From contig CAVUBL010000019.1 in assembly GCA_963739795.1 (NCBI GenBank), positions 10,638-74,637 of the forward strand: a DNA stretch of 64,000 bases. Direction: 5' to 3'. Positions 1-9,045 of this stretch are shown here, piece after piece. The DNA is from CAVUBL01 sp963739795 (lineage in GTDB: Bacteria > Acidobacteriota > Thermoanaerobaculia > Multivoradales > DATKCC01). Position 1 is the first letter of the stretch. The number at the start of each line of letters is the position of its first letter. Below the pieces are notes generated by a model that saw only the letters and a list, made by a program, of their open reading frames with translations, was not told the DNA's origin and searched no databases. A program made the position numbers and the translations under genes.

Positions 1-907
1 CCTGGAGCTCCTTGAGGAGATGGCCCAGGGGCTTGGTCTCCGGCACGAAGAACGGCGGGTTGGCGAGGCTCCGGGCCGTGGGCCGCTCGGAAGCCCGGAG
101 GGCGCGCAGGAGGTCACGGATGTGGGCGATGCCCACGATGTGGTCGATCGATCCCTCGAACAGGGGGAGCCGGGAGTGGCCCGACTCGACGAACAGGGCC
201 GCCAGGTCGTCGAGATCCGTGGTCACGGACGTGCCCTGGACCTGGATCCGCGGAGTCATGACGCTGCGCACTGGGGTGTCGCCGAAGTCCACGATGCCCC
301 ACAACATCTCGCCCTCGCCGGGCTCCAGGATCCCCTCCCGGGTGCCAACGTCGATGAACGCCTCGATCTCGTCCTCCGAGGCCTCATCCTCTTCCTCCTC
401 GCTCCGCCGCTGGACGCCTCGGGCCGGGAAGAGGCCCACCGACACCACGACGAGGGGGGCCAGGACGGCCAGAATCGCCTGGAAGACCGGCGTCAACCGC
501 TCCAGGGCCGCCTCCGGGTCCCAGCCCACCAGCACCCGGTTCAGTAGCTCGGAGCCCACGACCACCGGGAGCGTGGCCAGCGCACCCCAGGCGGCGGCCG
601 CCGCCGGCCCCGCGAGGCCGATCGCCGCGAGCCAGGCGGCCACTGTCCAGAGCAGGGCGAGGGGGGCGAGCTTGGCGAAGATCGCGAGGAGCAGTCGGAA
701 GGCCTCGAACCGCAGCGGCTGCTCGTAGAGGGCGCGCAGCCGCCCCTCGGCCTCCTCGGTCCAGTGGCGAAGGCGAATCGGTCCCGAGCGCTCGAGGAGC
801 GCGGAAAGGCCCGAGAGCAGGACCGTGGCGGCGACCAGGGCCAGGGCGCCCCAGACCAGCCCCCACCCGCCGGCCCGGCTCAGGCCGGAGGCGTCAGCTC
901 CCGGCAT
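1..907 (-). CDS. CorC/HlyC-type CBS-domain membrane protein (3' end outside window)
   Basis: The reverse strand is open from an ATG at 907 to the window edge. The N-terminal third has hydrophobic segments (about residues 15-35, 75-110 and 135-155). An acidic linker follows, then the family segment ending MLWGIVDFGDTPVRSVMTPR and the start of a CBS domain with SGHSRLPLFEG and IVGIAHIRDLL. This is the hemolysin/CorC (CNNM-like) layout, linked in the family to Mg2+/Co2+ homeostasis or membrane maintenance. The start overlaps the ybeY stop by 14 bases, so it is the last visible gene of the phoH-HD-ybeY-corC operon. The same order is common around ybeY in many bacteria, which supports the call. 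The C-terminal CorC_HlyC domain would lie left of the window. Confidence 0.8.
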   Translation of the reverse strand, partial: MPGADASGLSRAGGWGLVWGALALVAATVLLSGLSALLERSGPIRLRHWTEEAEGRLRALYEQPLRFEAFRLLLAIFAKLAPLALLWTVAAWLAAIGLAGPAAAAAWGALATLPVVVGSELLNRVLVGWDPEAALERLTPVFQAILAVLAPLVVVSVGLFPARGVQRRSEEEEDEASEDEIEAFIDVGTREGILEPGEGEMLWGIVDFGDTPVRSVMTPRIQVQGTSVTTDLDDLAALFVESGHSRLPLFEGSIDHIVGIAHIRDLLRALRASERPTARSLANPPFFVPETKPLGHLLKELQ

Positions 908-1412
908 TCTCGCGCTCCGACGGGTCGCCGGAAGGAGCCGGTGGCCGGCCGGCAGCCCCCTCCGGCAGCCAGCGCCGACGGAGCCCCCGCTCCAGGCGCT
1001 CCATGGTCCCGTCGTCGGTCTCGTGGTCGTACCCCAGACAGTGGAGCACCCCATGGAGGAGCAGAATCCGCAGCTCGCGCTCGCTCGAGTGACCCGCGGC
1101 CTCGGCCTGCCGGCGGGCGACGCGAACGGCGATCACCACGTCACCGAGGTGCAACCCTTCCGGCGTCTCCTGGCCCGGAAACGAGAGGACGTCGGTCGGG
1201 GCGTCCTTGCCCCGATAGGTCCGGTTGAGGCGGCGCATCTCCCGGTCGCTGGTCAGGCGTACGCCGAAGCTGTCGTGCTCCGGGGCCAGCTCGGCGAGGA
1301 GGGCTGCGAGCCAGGTCTCGAGCTCGCCACCCTCTCCACCCCGGGCTTCGCGGAAGCCGCCGGGGTTCTGGACGACCAGCTCGCAGCCCGGCGGTCGGCT
1401 CGCCTCCGCCAT
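894..1412 (-). CDS. ybeY: Endoribonuclease YbeY, 16S rRNA maturation
   Basis: This 172-residue protein carries the YbeY zinc signature: HGVLHCLGYDH gives three metal-binding histidines at residues 120, 124 and 130. The conserved APTDVLSFP block is at about 71-79. YbeY is a single-strand endoribonuclease acting in 16S rRNA 3'-end maturation and ribosome quality control. The ATG at 1412 was chosen because it overlaps the stop of the upstream HD gene (TGATG), a coupling junction, and gives the normal family length. The open frame runs further upstream to 1874, but that part is a shadow of the HD gene. The gene sits between the HD hydrolase and the CorC-like gene. Confidence 0.95.
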   Translation of the reverse strand: MAEASRPPGCELVVQNPGGFREARGGEGGELETWLAALLAELAPEHDSFGVRLTSDREMRRLNRTYRGKDAPTDVLSFPGQETPEGLHLGDVVIAVRVARRQAEAAGHSSERELRILLLHGVLHCLGYDHETDDGTMERLERGLRRRWLPEGAAGRPPAPSGDPSERENAGS

Positions 1413-3862
1413 CACGACGCCCGCACCGCGACCTCGGCGGTGCGGTCTCCGCGGCGCTCCTCCCGTCCCTCGCCGCCGAAGTCGAAGCCGGGATAGTCGA
1501 TGCGGTGGTGGAAGATGGTGGTCAGCACCCGGATGAACGCCTGGGAGACCTTCTTGATGTCGGACAGGGTCAGCTCGCTCTCGTCGAGCTGGCCGTCGCC
1601 CAGGCAGTCCTCGACGATCTTGCCCACCAGGGTCCGGATCTTGAGGGGCGTCGGCTCGACCAGAGTGCGGCTCGCGGCCTCGACGCCGTCGGCGAGCATC
1701 AGCACACCCATGACCTCGTTCTGGGGCTTGGGGCCGGGATACCGGTACTTCTCCTCGGTCACGTCCTCGGAGCGCTCGGAACGCTGCCTGGCCCGCTCCT
1801 TGGCTCGCTCCTGGGCCCGGTTGAAGAAGAAGCTGATCAGGCGGGTGCCGTGGTGCTGGGCGATGGCGTCGCACACCGGCGGCGGCAGGTGGTACTCCTC
1901 GGCCAGGGCAAGGCCGTCTTTGACGTGGCTGATGAGGATCAGTGTGCTCATCGAAGGCACCAGCTTGTCGTGGAGGTTGTGGCCCGGCCGCTGGTTCTCC
2001 ACGAAGTACTCCGGCCGGAAGATCTTACCCACGTCGTGGTAGAGGCCGCCGGCGTAGGCGAGCACCGGGTCGGCACCGATCACCTCGCACCCCTCTTTCG
2101 CCAGGTTCGCGACCATCAGGGAGTGCTGGAAGGTACCGGGCGCCTCGAAGGCGAGGCGTCGCAGCAGCGGCAGGTTCGCGTTGGCCAGCTCTACCAGCTT
2201 GATGTCGGTAGTGATGCCCAGCAGAGATTCGAGGATCGGTATCGAGAAACTCCCGACCGCCGCCACCAGCAGGCCGCCGATGAGGGCGCAGACCAGGTCG
2301 AAGGCGAGCTGCAACGGGTCGGCGCCGACGCCGCCGCCGAGGGCGGTGAGCACCAGAACGGTCACCACGTTCAGGGCGCCCACCACCAGCCCGACGCGGG
2401 TCAGCATGAGGCGCTGCTTGATCTGGAACGCGTCCACGGCGAAGACCGCGCCGAGGGAGCCGACCGCGGCGTAGAGGGTCACCCACAGGGCCTCGAGGCC
2501 GGCGAGGCGCGAGACCAGCAGGGCGAAGAAGAGGGCCGTGAGGCCCGCCGCCGTGCGCCCGAACAGCAGCGCGGCGACGAGGGCAAGGCCGGCGAAGGGC
2601 ACCCCGTAGGCGTAGCTGCGGAAGGAGTTGAAAGGCGTCGCGTCGAAGGAGTTGGCCAGGGCGGTGGAGACCAGGAAGCTGAACTTGGTCCCCAGGATGC
2701 TCACCAGCAGGACCAGGAGCACCTCGCAGTAGAGGCGGCGCCGGTCGTGGTCCGCCACCCGCTCTCCCCGCAGGCCGAACCAGAGCGCGACGGCGGCGAG
2801 ACCGAGCAGCGCCATGGTCCCCATCAGCGGCAGCAGCCGCCCGGTCAATCGGTCGTGGCCGGTGATCTCGGAGAGCAGCCGCGCCTCGGCAGAGCTGATC
2901 TGGTCCCCCTTGCGCACGATCACCTGGCCCTTGCGGATCTGCTTGAAGACCGGCGCCACCGCGGCGGCCGCCGCCTCCTGGCGGGTCAGCGTCTCGCTGC
3001 GATTGGGCGAGAGGTTCGCCGGCAGGTTGGCCATCAGGAGCGCGATGGACGCCTTGCGCTGGGCCGAGCTCAGGTCCCGCCAGTCCTCGACCTCGCCATC
3101 GAGGAACTCCTTCACCTCGCCCGGGTACTCGAGATAGCCGTAGAGGTCGTAGTGCCGTCGCTCGCCGCCCGACGGCAGGATGCGGAGCGTGATACCCCGC
3201 ACCCGGTTTTCGAGCAGGCGCGCCTTGCCCTCCACGATGCCCTGGCGCAAGACCCGGCCGATGAGGAGGCCCAGGCGTTCCTGCAGGTCCTGCGTGAAGC
3301 CCTGGGCGGACAGGGCGACCACCTCGTCCCGGGTGAGGTTGAGGCTCGACGCCTGCGCGAGGCGGGAGACCTCGTCGGAGATCCGCTCCTCGCCGTTGGC
3401 GGCGGCCTTGCTCGGGGTCCTGCCGGTCCCCTTCCGGCCCTTCGCAGCGTCCGCAGACTGCTGGAGGAGCTGTCGGCCGGCGTCGAAGAGCTTGGTCACC
3501 TGGTCCTGGACCGACGCCGCGGCGCCCGAGTCGAAGTCGTAGACCGGCGGGACCTCCTCCCGGGCCCGGCTCTGCTTCTCGGTGGTGGTCTCCTGGTCCG
3601 GGATCAGAAGGTCCGCCGGCGCCACGTAGTCCCGGTTGGCCACCTCGCCCTGGCGCGCGGCGGGCACCGGCAGCAGGCTGCCGGAGGTCAGGCCCCAGGC
3701 GCCCACCGTGAGGAGCAGGGCGACCCACAGCGCCGGCAGCTCGAGGAGCCGGCGCCACCCGTTGCGGAACTGCCGGCGAATCCGCGCCCACCCGCGCCTG
3801 CGGCTGCGGCCCGCCACGCCCGGCGAGGGTTTCGGAGTCTTCTTTGGGGAGGTCTTGGCCAT
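1412..3862 (-). CDS. 7TM-HD family phosphohydrolase (PgpH/YqfF-like)
   Basis: An 816-residue membrane protein with the three-part layout of the family. There is one N-terminal transmembrane helix (about 35-55), then a large extracytoplasmic domain (about 60-340), then about seven hydrophobic helices (about 345-580), then a cytoplasmic HD domain. The HD motif is in AGGLYHDVGKIFRPEYF, preceded by FQHSLMVANLA and followed by CDAIAQHHGTRL. Characterised relatives (Listeria PgpH) hydrolyse c-di-AMP, so a cyclic-dinucleotide phosphodiesterase role is likely but not proven here. The ATG at 3862 is preferred; a TTG at 3886 would add eight Arg-rich residues. The gene lies 54 bases after phoH and overlaps ybeY by one base. 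Confidence 0.9.
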   Translation of the reverse strand: MAKTSPKKTPKPSPGVAGRSRRRGWARIRRQFRNGWRRLLELPALWVALLLTVGAWGLTSGSLLPVPAARQGEVANRDYVAPADLLIPDQETTTEKQSRAREEVPPVYDFDSGAAASVQDQVTKLFDAGRQLLQQSADAAKGRKGTGRTPSKAAANGEERISDEVSRLAQASSLNLTRDEVVALSAQGFTQDLQERLGLLIGRVLRQGIVEGKARLLENRVRGITLRILPSGGERRHYDLYGYLEYPGEVKEFLDGEVEDWRDLSSAQRKASIALLMANLPANLSPNRSETLTRQEAAAAAVAPVFKQIRKGQVIVRKGDQISSAEARLLSEITGHDRLTGRLLPLMGTMALLGLAAVALWFGLRGERVADHDRRRLYCEVLLVLLVSILGTKFSFLVSTALANSFDATPFNSFRSYAYGVPFAGLALVAALLFGRTAAGLTALFFALLVSRLAGLEALWVTLYAAVGSLGAVFAVDAFQIKQRLMLTRVGLVVGALNVVTVLVLTALGGGVGADPLQLAFDLVCALIGGLLVAAVGSFSIPILESLLGITTDIKLVELANANLPLLRRLAFEAPGTFQHSLMVANLAKEGCEVIGADPVLAYAGGLYHDVGKIFRPEYFVENQRPGHNLHDKLVPSMSTLILISHVKDGLALAEEYHLPPPVCDAIAQHHGTRLISFFFNRAQERAKERARQRSERSEDVTEEKYRYPGPKPQNEVMGVLMLADGVEAASRTLVEPTPLKIRTLVGKIVEDCLGDGQLDESELTLSDIKKVSQAFIRVLTTIFHHRIDYPGFDFGGEGREERRGDRTAEVAVRAS

Positions 3863-3916
3863 CGGTCGTCGTCGCCTGGCGAGCAAGGGTTCCGGCTCCG
3901 GGAAGCGCGTCCCGGC

Positions 3917-4924
3917 TCAGCCGCCTCCGACCTCCGCCGGCTCGGCGGGGCGCGGTGCGGGCTCCACCCCGCGCTCCCGGTCCTCGCGCTCAAAGCGGTC
4001 GTAGGCCGAGATGATCTGTTGCACCAGGCTGTGGCGCACCACGTCCCGCTCGTCGAAGCGGAAGAAGCGGATGCCCTCGATCCCCCCCAGCACCGCCTCG
4101 GCCACCCGCAGGCCGGAGCGACGGCCCTGGGGCAGATCGACCTGAGTCACGTCGCCATCGATCACGGCCTTCGAGCCGAAACCGATGCGGGTGAGGAACA
4201 TCTTCATCTGCTCGGTGGTCGTGTTCTGGGCCTCGTCGAGGATGATGAAGCTGTCGTTGAGCGTCCGGCCGCGCATGAAGGCGATGGGGGCGACCTCGAT
4301 GATGCCACGCTCGAGCATCCGCCCCACCTTCTCGTAGCCGATGATGTCGTAGAGGGCGTCGTACAAGGGCCGCAGATAGGGGTTGACCTTTTCCACCAGG
4401 TCGCCGGGCAGGAACCCCAGCTTCTCGCCGGCCTCCACCGCCGGCCGGGCGAGGACGATGCGCCGGACCTTCTTTTCCAGCAGGAAGGCGGCGGCCATGG
4501 CCACCGCCAGGTAGGTCTTGCCCGTGCCCGCCGGACCGATGGAGATGACGATGTCGAAGTCGTCCATCGCCTTCAGATAGCTCTGCTGCCGCAAGGTGCG
4601 GGGGGTGATCAGCCGGTTGACCGCGGCGAGCATCCCGGCGGGGCGGAAGAAGTCGCTGAGCGAGGCTTCGGGGTCGTCCTGGATCACCCGCACCGCCGTG
4701 CGCACATCGCTCGGCGACAGGCGAAACCCTTCCGACGCCAGGGCGCCGAGCTGGCTCATCAGGCGTTCGACGCTGCGCTCACCGTCCGGGTCGCCGGAGA
4801 TCTTCAGCTCGTTGCCTCGGGCGGCGAGCTCCACGCCGAAGGCGCGCTCCATACGCCGCAGGTTCTCGTCGTGAACGCCGAACAGGACCTCTATGCCCTC
4901 CTCGGGCAGGGTGACCTGGGTCAT
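3917..4924 (-). CDS. phoH: PhoH-family ATPase
   Basis: 335 residues. The Walker A is GPAGTGKT at about 130-137 and the Walker B is FIILDEAQN. The PhoH block ARPAVEAGEKLGFLPGD and the sensor DGDVTQVDLP are present. An N-terminal KH-like segment precedes the ATPase domain, as in PhoH-like (PhoL/YbeZ) proteins that neighbour ybeY. The role is probably an NTPase working with YbeY in RNA metabolism. It is the first gene of the four-gene operon running leftwards. No strong promoter motif was recognised in the GC-rich upstream DNA. Confidence 0.95.
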   Translation of the reverse strand: MTQVTLPEEGIEVLFGVHDENLRRMERAFGVELAARGNELKISGDPDGERSVERLMSQLGALASEGFRLSPSDVRTAVRVIQDDPEASLSDFFRPAGMLAAVNRLITPRTLRQQSYLKAMDDFDIVISIGPAGTGKTYLAVAMAAAFLLEKKVRRIVLARPAVEAGEKLGFLPGDLVEKVNPYLRPLYDALYDIIGYEKVGRMLERGIIEVAPIAFMRGRTLNDSFIILDEAQNTTTEQMKMFLTRIGFGSKAVIDGDVTQVDLPQGRRSGLRVAEAVLGGIEGIRFFRFDERDVVRHSLVQQIISAYDRFEREDRERGVEPAPRPAEPAEVGGG

Positions 4925-5235
4925 GGACGAGGGGCGGGGCGGCTGGGTGGGCGGGAAGACATGGGTGGAGGCGGGGCCTCGTGGTTATTCTAGCAACACG
5001 AGCCCAGAACAGGTGTCCGCGGCGCCTGGACCGGGCTCGCCTCGACGCCCCCTTCCACGGCTCGCTTCAAGCCGAGACCACCCCGGCCCGGGCCTCCTGC
5101 GCCGCAGAGGGTCACTGGATCACCCCCCTCACTCGATCCCTCTCCACCCCCTCGAGGGGGGAGAGGGACGCCCCCACCCGGTGGCATACCGAGAGCTCCT
5201 GGCGAGGGCTCTCCTTCTCTTGGGATTCGGCGGAG
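4925..5235. other. Intergenic region between phoH and the acyl-CoA dehydrogenase gene
   Basis: No credible coding frame was found in this stretch between the phoH start and the stop of the next reverse-strand gene. The left part should hold the phoH promoter. The middle contains one copy of a palindromic dispersed repeat (see 5121-5180). Confidence 0.6.
5121..5180. repeat. Dispersed palindromic repeat, single copy
   Basis: A 60-base element. Its core ccctctccaccccctcgagg is followed by ggggagaggg, so the two arms pair almost perfectly around a CTCGAG centre. The same core, with the same flanks (cacccccctcact before, gacgcccccacccg after), recurs at 18747-18902. This is a REP-like intergenic element. 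It could form a cruciform in DNA or a strong hairpin in RNA. Confidence 0.8.
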
Positions 5236-6096
5236 TTACTTCTTCGCCGAGTAGTCGTAGAAGCCGCGGCCCGCCTTGCGGCCGTGGCGGCCGGCCAGCA
5301 CCATCTGCTTGAGCAGCGGCGGCGGCGCAAAGCGCTTCTCCCGGTACTCCTCGAACATGATGTTGGCGATGTAGTACGTGGTGTCCAGGCCCACGAAGTC
5401 GAGAAGGGTGAACGGGCCCATGGGGTAGCCGCAGCCGAGCTGCATGCCCTTGTCGATGTCCTCCACCGAGCCCACGCCCTCCTCGTAGGCGCGGATGGCG
5501 TCGAGCAGGTAGGGCACCAGCAGCCGGTTGACGATGAAACCCGAGTTGTCGCGGCAGGCGATGGGCTCCTTGCCCAGGCTGCGCACCCATTCCATGGCGC
5601 TGTCGACGACCTCGTCGTCGCTCATCAGCGTGCGCACGACCTCCACCAGCTTCATCACGGGCACCGGGTTGAAGAAATGCAAGCCCAGGAAGCGCTCCGG
5701 CCGGGAGGTGGACATGGCGAGCTGAGTGATGGTGAGCGACGAGGTGTTGGAAGCGAAGATCGCCTGGTCGTGGGCCACCCGGTCCAGGTTGCCGAAGGTC
5801 TTGCGCTTCTCGTCCAGGTTCTCGACGATCGCCTCGATCACCAGGTCGCACTCGGAGAGGGCGTCCAGGTCGACCGTGCCCGAGATGCGGCCCCGCACCT
5901 CGTCGCGCTTGTCGGCCTCGAGCTTGCCCTTCTCCACCGCCCGTTCCAGGGACTTGTCGATGCGGCCCAGGCCCTTTTCGAGCAGGTCCTCGGTGACCTC
6001 GCGGATGACGGTGGGATATCCGGCCCGGGCCGCGACCTGGGCGACGCCCGAGCCCATGAGGCCGCAGCCCAACACTCCGACTTTCTTGATCTTCAT
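5236..6096 (-). CDS. hbd: 3-hydroxyacyl-CoA (3-hydroxybutyryl-CoA) dehydrogenase
   Basis: 286 residues, the usual length for single-domain bacterial 3-hydroxybutyryl-CoA dehydrogenases. The N-terminal Rossmann fold begins KIKKVGVLGCGLMGSGVAQ. The catalytic segment HFFNPVPVMKLVEVV carries the active-site His, and DNSGFIVNRLLVPYL opens the C-terminal helical domain. It oxidises L-3-hydroxyacyl-CoA with NAD+, in beta-oxidation or butyrate/PHB-type metabolism. The ATG at 6096 has a strong ribosome-binding site (AAGGAGG, 8 bases upstream). The upstream extension of the frame to 6621 is a shadow of tsaE. No thiolase or enoyl-CoA hydratase lies nearby, so the pathway is not fixed. Confidence 0.93.
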   Translation of the reverse strand: MKIKKVGVLGCGLMGSGVAQVAARAGYPTVIREVTEDLLEKGLGRIDKSLERAVEKGKLEADKRDEVRGRISGTVDLDALSECDLVIEAIVENLDEKRKTFGNLDRVAHDQAIFASNTSSLTITQLAMSTSRPERFLGLHFFNPVPVMKLVEVVRTLMSDDEVVDSAMEWVRSLGKEPIACRDNSGFIVNRLLVPYLLDAIRAYEEGVGSVEDIDKGMQLGCGYPMGPFTLLDFVGLDTTYYIANIMFEEYREKRFAPPPLLKQMVLAGRHGRKAGRGFYDYSAKK

Positions 6097-6172
6097 CGAG
6101 TAGCCCTCCTTCGGGGGATCGATTCCAGTTGCTGGTTCCAGGGGAGTCACAAACTTCGTAGGCGGTTGCATC

Positions 6173-6673
6173 CTACCGCGACGGCTCGGGAAGCTCGCGG
6201 ACGCACCGCGCGTCCCCGCTCCCCTCGCGCTCGATCGCCACGCGCAGCGCCCCGCGGGCGGGGAACGCGAGCCGCTCGGCCCACTCCACCACCTTGACCC
6301 CGGGGCCGGCCAGGAGCTCTTCGATCCCCGCCGCCTGGGCCTCGGCCGGCTCCAGGCGATAGAGGTCGGCGTGGACCAGGCGCCCCCCCGCACCCTCGTG
6401 CTCGCGCACCAGGACGAAGGTCGGGCTCTGGACCTCGGCAGGGTCGATCCCCAGGGCCCGGGCCACCCCGCGGGTGAGGACGGTCTTGCCGCTTCCCAGG
6501 TCACCGTGGAGGAGCAGGACGCCGTCGGGACGGAGCTCGGCTCCGAGGAGCTCGCCCACCTGCTCGGTCTCGGCCTCGCTCGCTGAGCGCCAGATCCGAT
6601 GGATCGGATCACCTCCCTCACCCTCGGCCCCGCTCCCTTTCGCGGCTCCCGACAAGATCGACTCCTTCGTCAC
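6173..6673 (-). CDS. tsaE: tRNA threonylcarbamoyladenosine biosynthesis protein TsaE
   Basis: About 166 residues with a P-loop LLHGDLGSGKTVLTRGVA, then SPTFVLVREHEG, LVHADLYRLE and VKVVEWAERL, which is the standard TsaE order. TsaE is the ATPase partner of TsaB/TsaD in making the t6A37 base of ANN-decoding tRNAs. The start is uncertain: a GTG at 6673, just after the nnr stop, is used, and a more internal start is possible. The N-terminal 30 residues are low-complexity. It follows nnr by 25 bases in the same direction, a common pairing. Confidence 0.9.
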   Translation of the reverse strand: MTKESILSGAAKGSGAEGEGGDPIHRIWRSASEAETEQVGELLGAELRPDGVLLLHGDLGSGKTVLTRGVARALGIDPAEVQSPTFVLVREHEGAGGRLVHADLYRLEPAEAQAAGIEELLAGPGVKVVEWAERLAFPARGALRVAIEREGSGDARCVRELPEPSR

Positions 6674-6698
6674 AATCTCGGCCTCATCCGACTCCGTC

Positions 6699-8270
6699 TC
6701 AGGAGCCTGCGAGGATCTCGAAGGCCCGGGGAAGGGCCTCGACCAGGTCTCCGGCGGCGAGGGCCCGCTCCCCCCGCTCGGCGCAGGCGAGGTCGCCGGC
6801 GAGGCCGTGGAGGTAGGCCCCCAGGATCGCGGCTTCGAGGGCCTCGTAGCCCTGGGCGAGCAACCCGCCAACGAGGCCGGTCAACACGTCCCCCGTGCCG
6901 CCGGTCGCCATTCCCGGGTTGCCCGTGGGGTTGACGTGGACCGCGCCGTCGGGGGTCGCGGTCAGGCTCTGGTGCCCCTTGAGCACCACCACCGCCCCGG
7001 TCTCGGCCGCAGCCCGGCGCGCGAAGGCCGGGCGGTCGCCCGTCACCTCGGCGGTCTCGACTCCCAGCAGGCGGGCGAGCTCGCCGGGATGAGGCGTGAG
7101 GACCGTCGGCCCGGGGCGGGACGCGAGCTCGGCGGCGCGGCCGGCGAAGGCGTTGATCCCGTCGGCGTCGAGAACCAGGGGCAGCCCGCAGGCGAGGACA
7201 GCCTCCCGGATCTCGCCGCTCACCGAATCGCCCTGTCCCAGGCCGGGTCCCAGGGCCAGCGCATCCTTGCCGGCCGCGGCCTCGAGGATCGCCCGCGCCG
7301 CCCCCTCACCCAGACGACCCAGACCGTCCTCGCCGGCCGGGAGGGCCAGGCTCATGGACTCGAGCGAGCCCAGGTCCACGGTCTGGACGACGGGGCGGGG
7401 CACGGCCGCGGTGACCAGCCCGGCACCGGAGCGGACCGCCGACCGGGCGGCGAGGATGGCCGCGCCCGACTTGCCGGTGGCCCCGGCGACCACCAGGAGG
7501 TGGCCGTAGGTGCCCTTGTGGCTGTCGGCCCGTCGCGGCGGCAGCCAGGCGGCCAGCTCCTCGGCGACGACCAGGTGGAGGGCCGCCTCCTCACCCCACG
7601 GGCGGTCCAGGAGCTCGGGCGGGATCCCCAAGTCCGCGATCACCAGCTCGCCCACGGCGTCGGCCGCCGGCGCGAAGACCTGCGCCGGCTTGGGGGCCGC
7701 GAAGGTCACCGTCAGGTCGGCGACGAGGTGAGGTCCGATGAGGTCCCGCCGACTGCCGTTCAGCCCGCTCGGCAGGTCGACGGCCAGGCGCGGCACGGGC
7801 AGGGCGTTGAGCCCTTCGACGAGGGCCGCGGTCTGCCCCTCCAGAGGCCGCCCCAGGCCGGTGCCGAAGAGGGCATCGACCACCAGGTCGGCAGCCCGTC
7901 CCGCGGCCAGAGCCTCTCCCAGGTCGTCGCCCGGCCCGATCTCGTCCAAACGCAGGAGGTCCGGGGCCATGGCCCGGCAGATGGCGAGCTGGGACGCCGC
8001 GTCGCCGCGGGTCTCCCGGCCGCCGAAGGCGAGCAGGCAGCGCACGCGGTAGCCGCGGATCGCCAGGTGCCGGGCGAGGGCCAGGCCGTCGCCGCCGTTG
8101 TTGCCAGGGCCGCAGTAGATCGCCACCGAGACGGCCTCGGGGAAGGAGGCGGCCACCGCCTCGGCAAGCCCCAGGGCGGCGTTCTCCATGAGCACCATGC
8201 TCGGGATGCCGATCTCCTCCACCGCCGCCCGGTCGACGAGCGCCATGGCCTCGGCCGACAGGACCCTCAC
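6699..8270 (-). CDS. nnr: Bifunctional NAD(P)H-hydrate epimerase / ADP-dependent dehydratase
   Basis: 523 residues with two fused domains. The N-terminal epimerase (about 1-210) has IYCGPGNNGGDGLALARHL and VDALFGTGLGRPL. The C-terminal carbohydrate-kinase-like dehydratase (about 230-520) has SHKGTYGHLLVVAG, LVLDADGINAFAG, LTPHPGELARLLG and the NPTGNPGMATGGTGDVLTG signature. It repairs hydrated NADH and NADPH. A GTG at 8270 overlaps the preceding stop (GTGA), which indicates translational coupling and fixes the start. Confidence 0.95.
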   Translation of the reverse strand: MRVLSAEAMALVDRAAVEEIGIPSMVLMENAALGLAEAVAASFPEAVSVAIYCGPGNNGGDGLALARHLAIRGYRVRCLLAFGGRETRGDAASQLAICRAMAPDLLRLDEIGPGDDLGEALAAGRAADLVVDALFGTGLGRPLEGQTAALVEGLNALPVPRLAVDLPSGLNGSRRDLIGPHLVADLTVTFAAPKPAQVFAPAADAVGELVIADLGIPPELLDRPWGEEAALHLVVAEELAAWLPPRRADSHKGTYGHLLVVAGATGKSGAAILAARSAVRSGAGLVTAAVPRPVVQTVDLGSLESMSLALPAGEDGLGRLGEGAARAILEAAAGKDALALGPGLGQGDSVSGEIREAVLACGLPLVLDADGINAFAGRAAELASRPGPTVLTPHPGELARLLGVETAEVTGDRPAFARRAAAETGAVVVLKGHQSLTATPDGAVHVNPTGNPGMATGGTGDVLTGLVGGLLAQGYEALEAAILGAYLHGLAGDLACAERGERALAAGDLVEALPRAFEILAGS

Positions 8271-8989
8271 GACGCCTCCCCGAGCCGGCCCCACGCGGAG
8301 AGGAGCTCCCGGGTCCGCGGACAGAGGGAGGCAACCCGGGCTCCCGCCTCGCCGGTCTCGCCGGGTTCTCCAGCCAGGGCGGCCCCCAGGCGCCGCAGGT
8401 CGTCGGGCGTGTCCACGTCCGACGCTTCCTCGAGCAGGGCGACCTCGAGACCCGCCGCGCGCACGCGCTCCAGGGTCTGGGCCAGGACCCGCTCGGTGCT
8501 CCAGTCGATGCCCTCGAAGAGGTCGGGGCGCACCGCCGACGGCGCCAGGGCGATCAGGTAATAGCCGCCGTCCAGGCTCGGGCCCAGGGCCACGTCCGCC
8601 CCGGCGTCGATGCGGGTGAAGGCCTCGCGCACAGTCGCCAGGGGAACTGTCGGGTGGTCGCTGCCCAGGGCCGCGACGGCCCGCGCCCCGCCGGCCTCCC
8701 GGGCCGCAGTCGCCAGGCCCCGGTAGAGCCGCTCTCCGAGATCGGCCCCCTCCTGGCGCAGATGGCGCAGAGCCGGCACCGGCGTGGCCGGCGCCTCCTC
8801 CCCCGGCTCGAGGGCCCACGCCACCCAGAGCTCGAAATCCCGGCCCGCCAGGCGCTCGAGCAGGTCCTCCACGAAGGCCCCGTGGAGCGCCGCCGCTTCG
8901 GCCGGGCTGAGGGCGTCGAACAGGCGGGTCTTCACCCGGCCGGGGACCGCGGGCTTGGTGTACAGGAGGAGTCGGTGGGGGGCGGACAT
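8267..8989 (-). CDS. TIGR04282-family glycosyltransferase-like protein (DUF2064)
   Basis: 240 residues with a GT-A-like fold. The start is LLLYTKPAVPGRVKTRL, with a nucleotide-binding block ALGSDHPTVPL and the segment LGPSLDGGYYLIAL, all typical of the TIGR04282/DUF2064 family. That family is often annotated as arsenosugar biosynthesis glycosyltransferase, but here the context (nnr, tsaE) says nothing about arsenic. The natural substrate is unknown. It is the first gene of the operon and overlaps nnr by four bases. Confidence 0.85.
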   Translation of the reverse strand: MSAPHRLLLYTKPAVPGRVKTRLFDALSPAEAAALHGAFVEDLLERLAGRDFELWVAWALEPGEEAPATPVPALRHLRQEGADLGERLYRGLATAAREAGGARAVAALGSDHPTVPLATVREAFTRIDAGADVALGPSLDGGYYLIALAPSAVRPDLFEGIDWSTERVLAQTLERVRAAGLEVALLEEASDVDTPDDLRRLGAALAGEPGETGEAGARVASLCPRTRELLSAWGRLGEAS

Positions 8990-9045
8990 CGCGGCGATTC
9001 TACCGCGCGCCCGGCGGGGGGGACGGGATCGGGCGCGGTGGTAAC

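Noticed and set aside
1505..4993. Very long forward ORF (1162 codons) opposite phoH and the HD gene
   Set aside because: It is the antisense of two clear genes; its protein is Gln/His/Gly/Arg-rich without domains. GC-rich DNA leaves such frames open.
6474..8561. Long forward ORF (695 codons) opposite tsaE and nnr
   Set aside because: Antisense shadow of nnr; no protein features.
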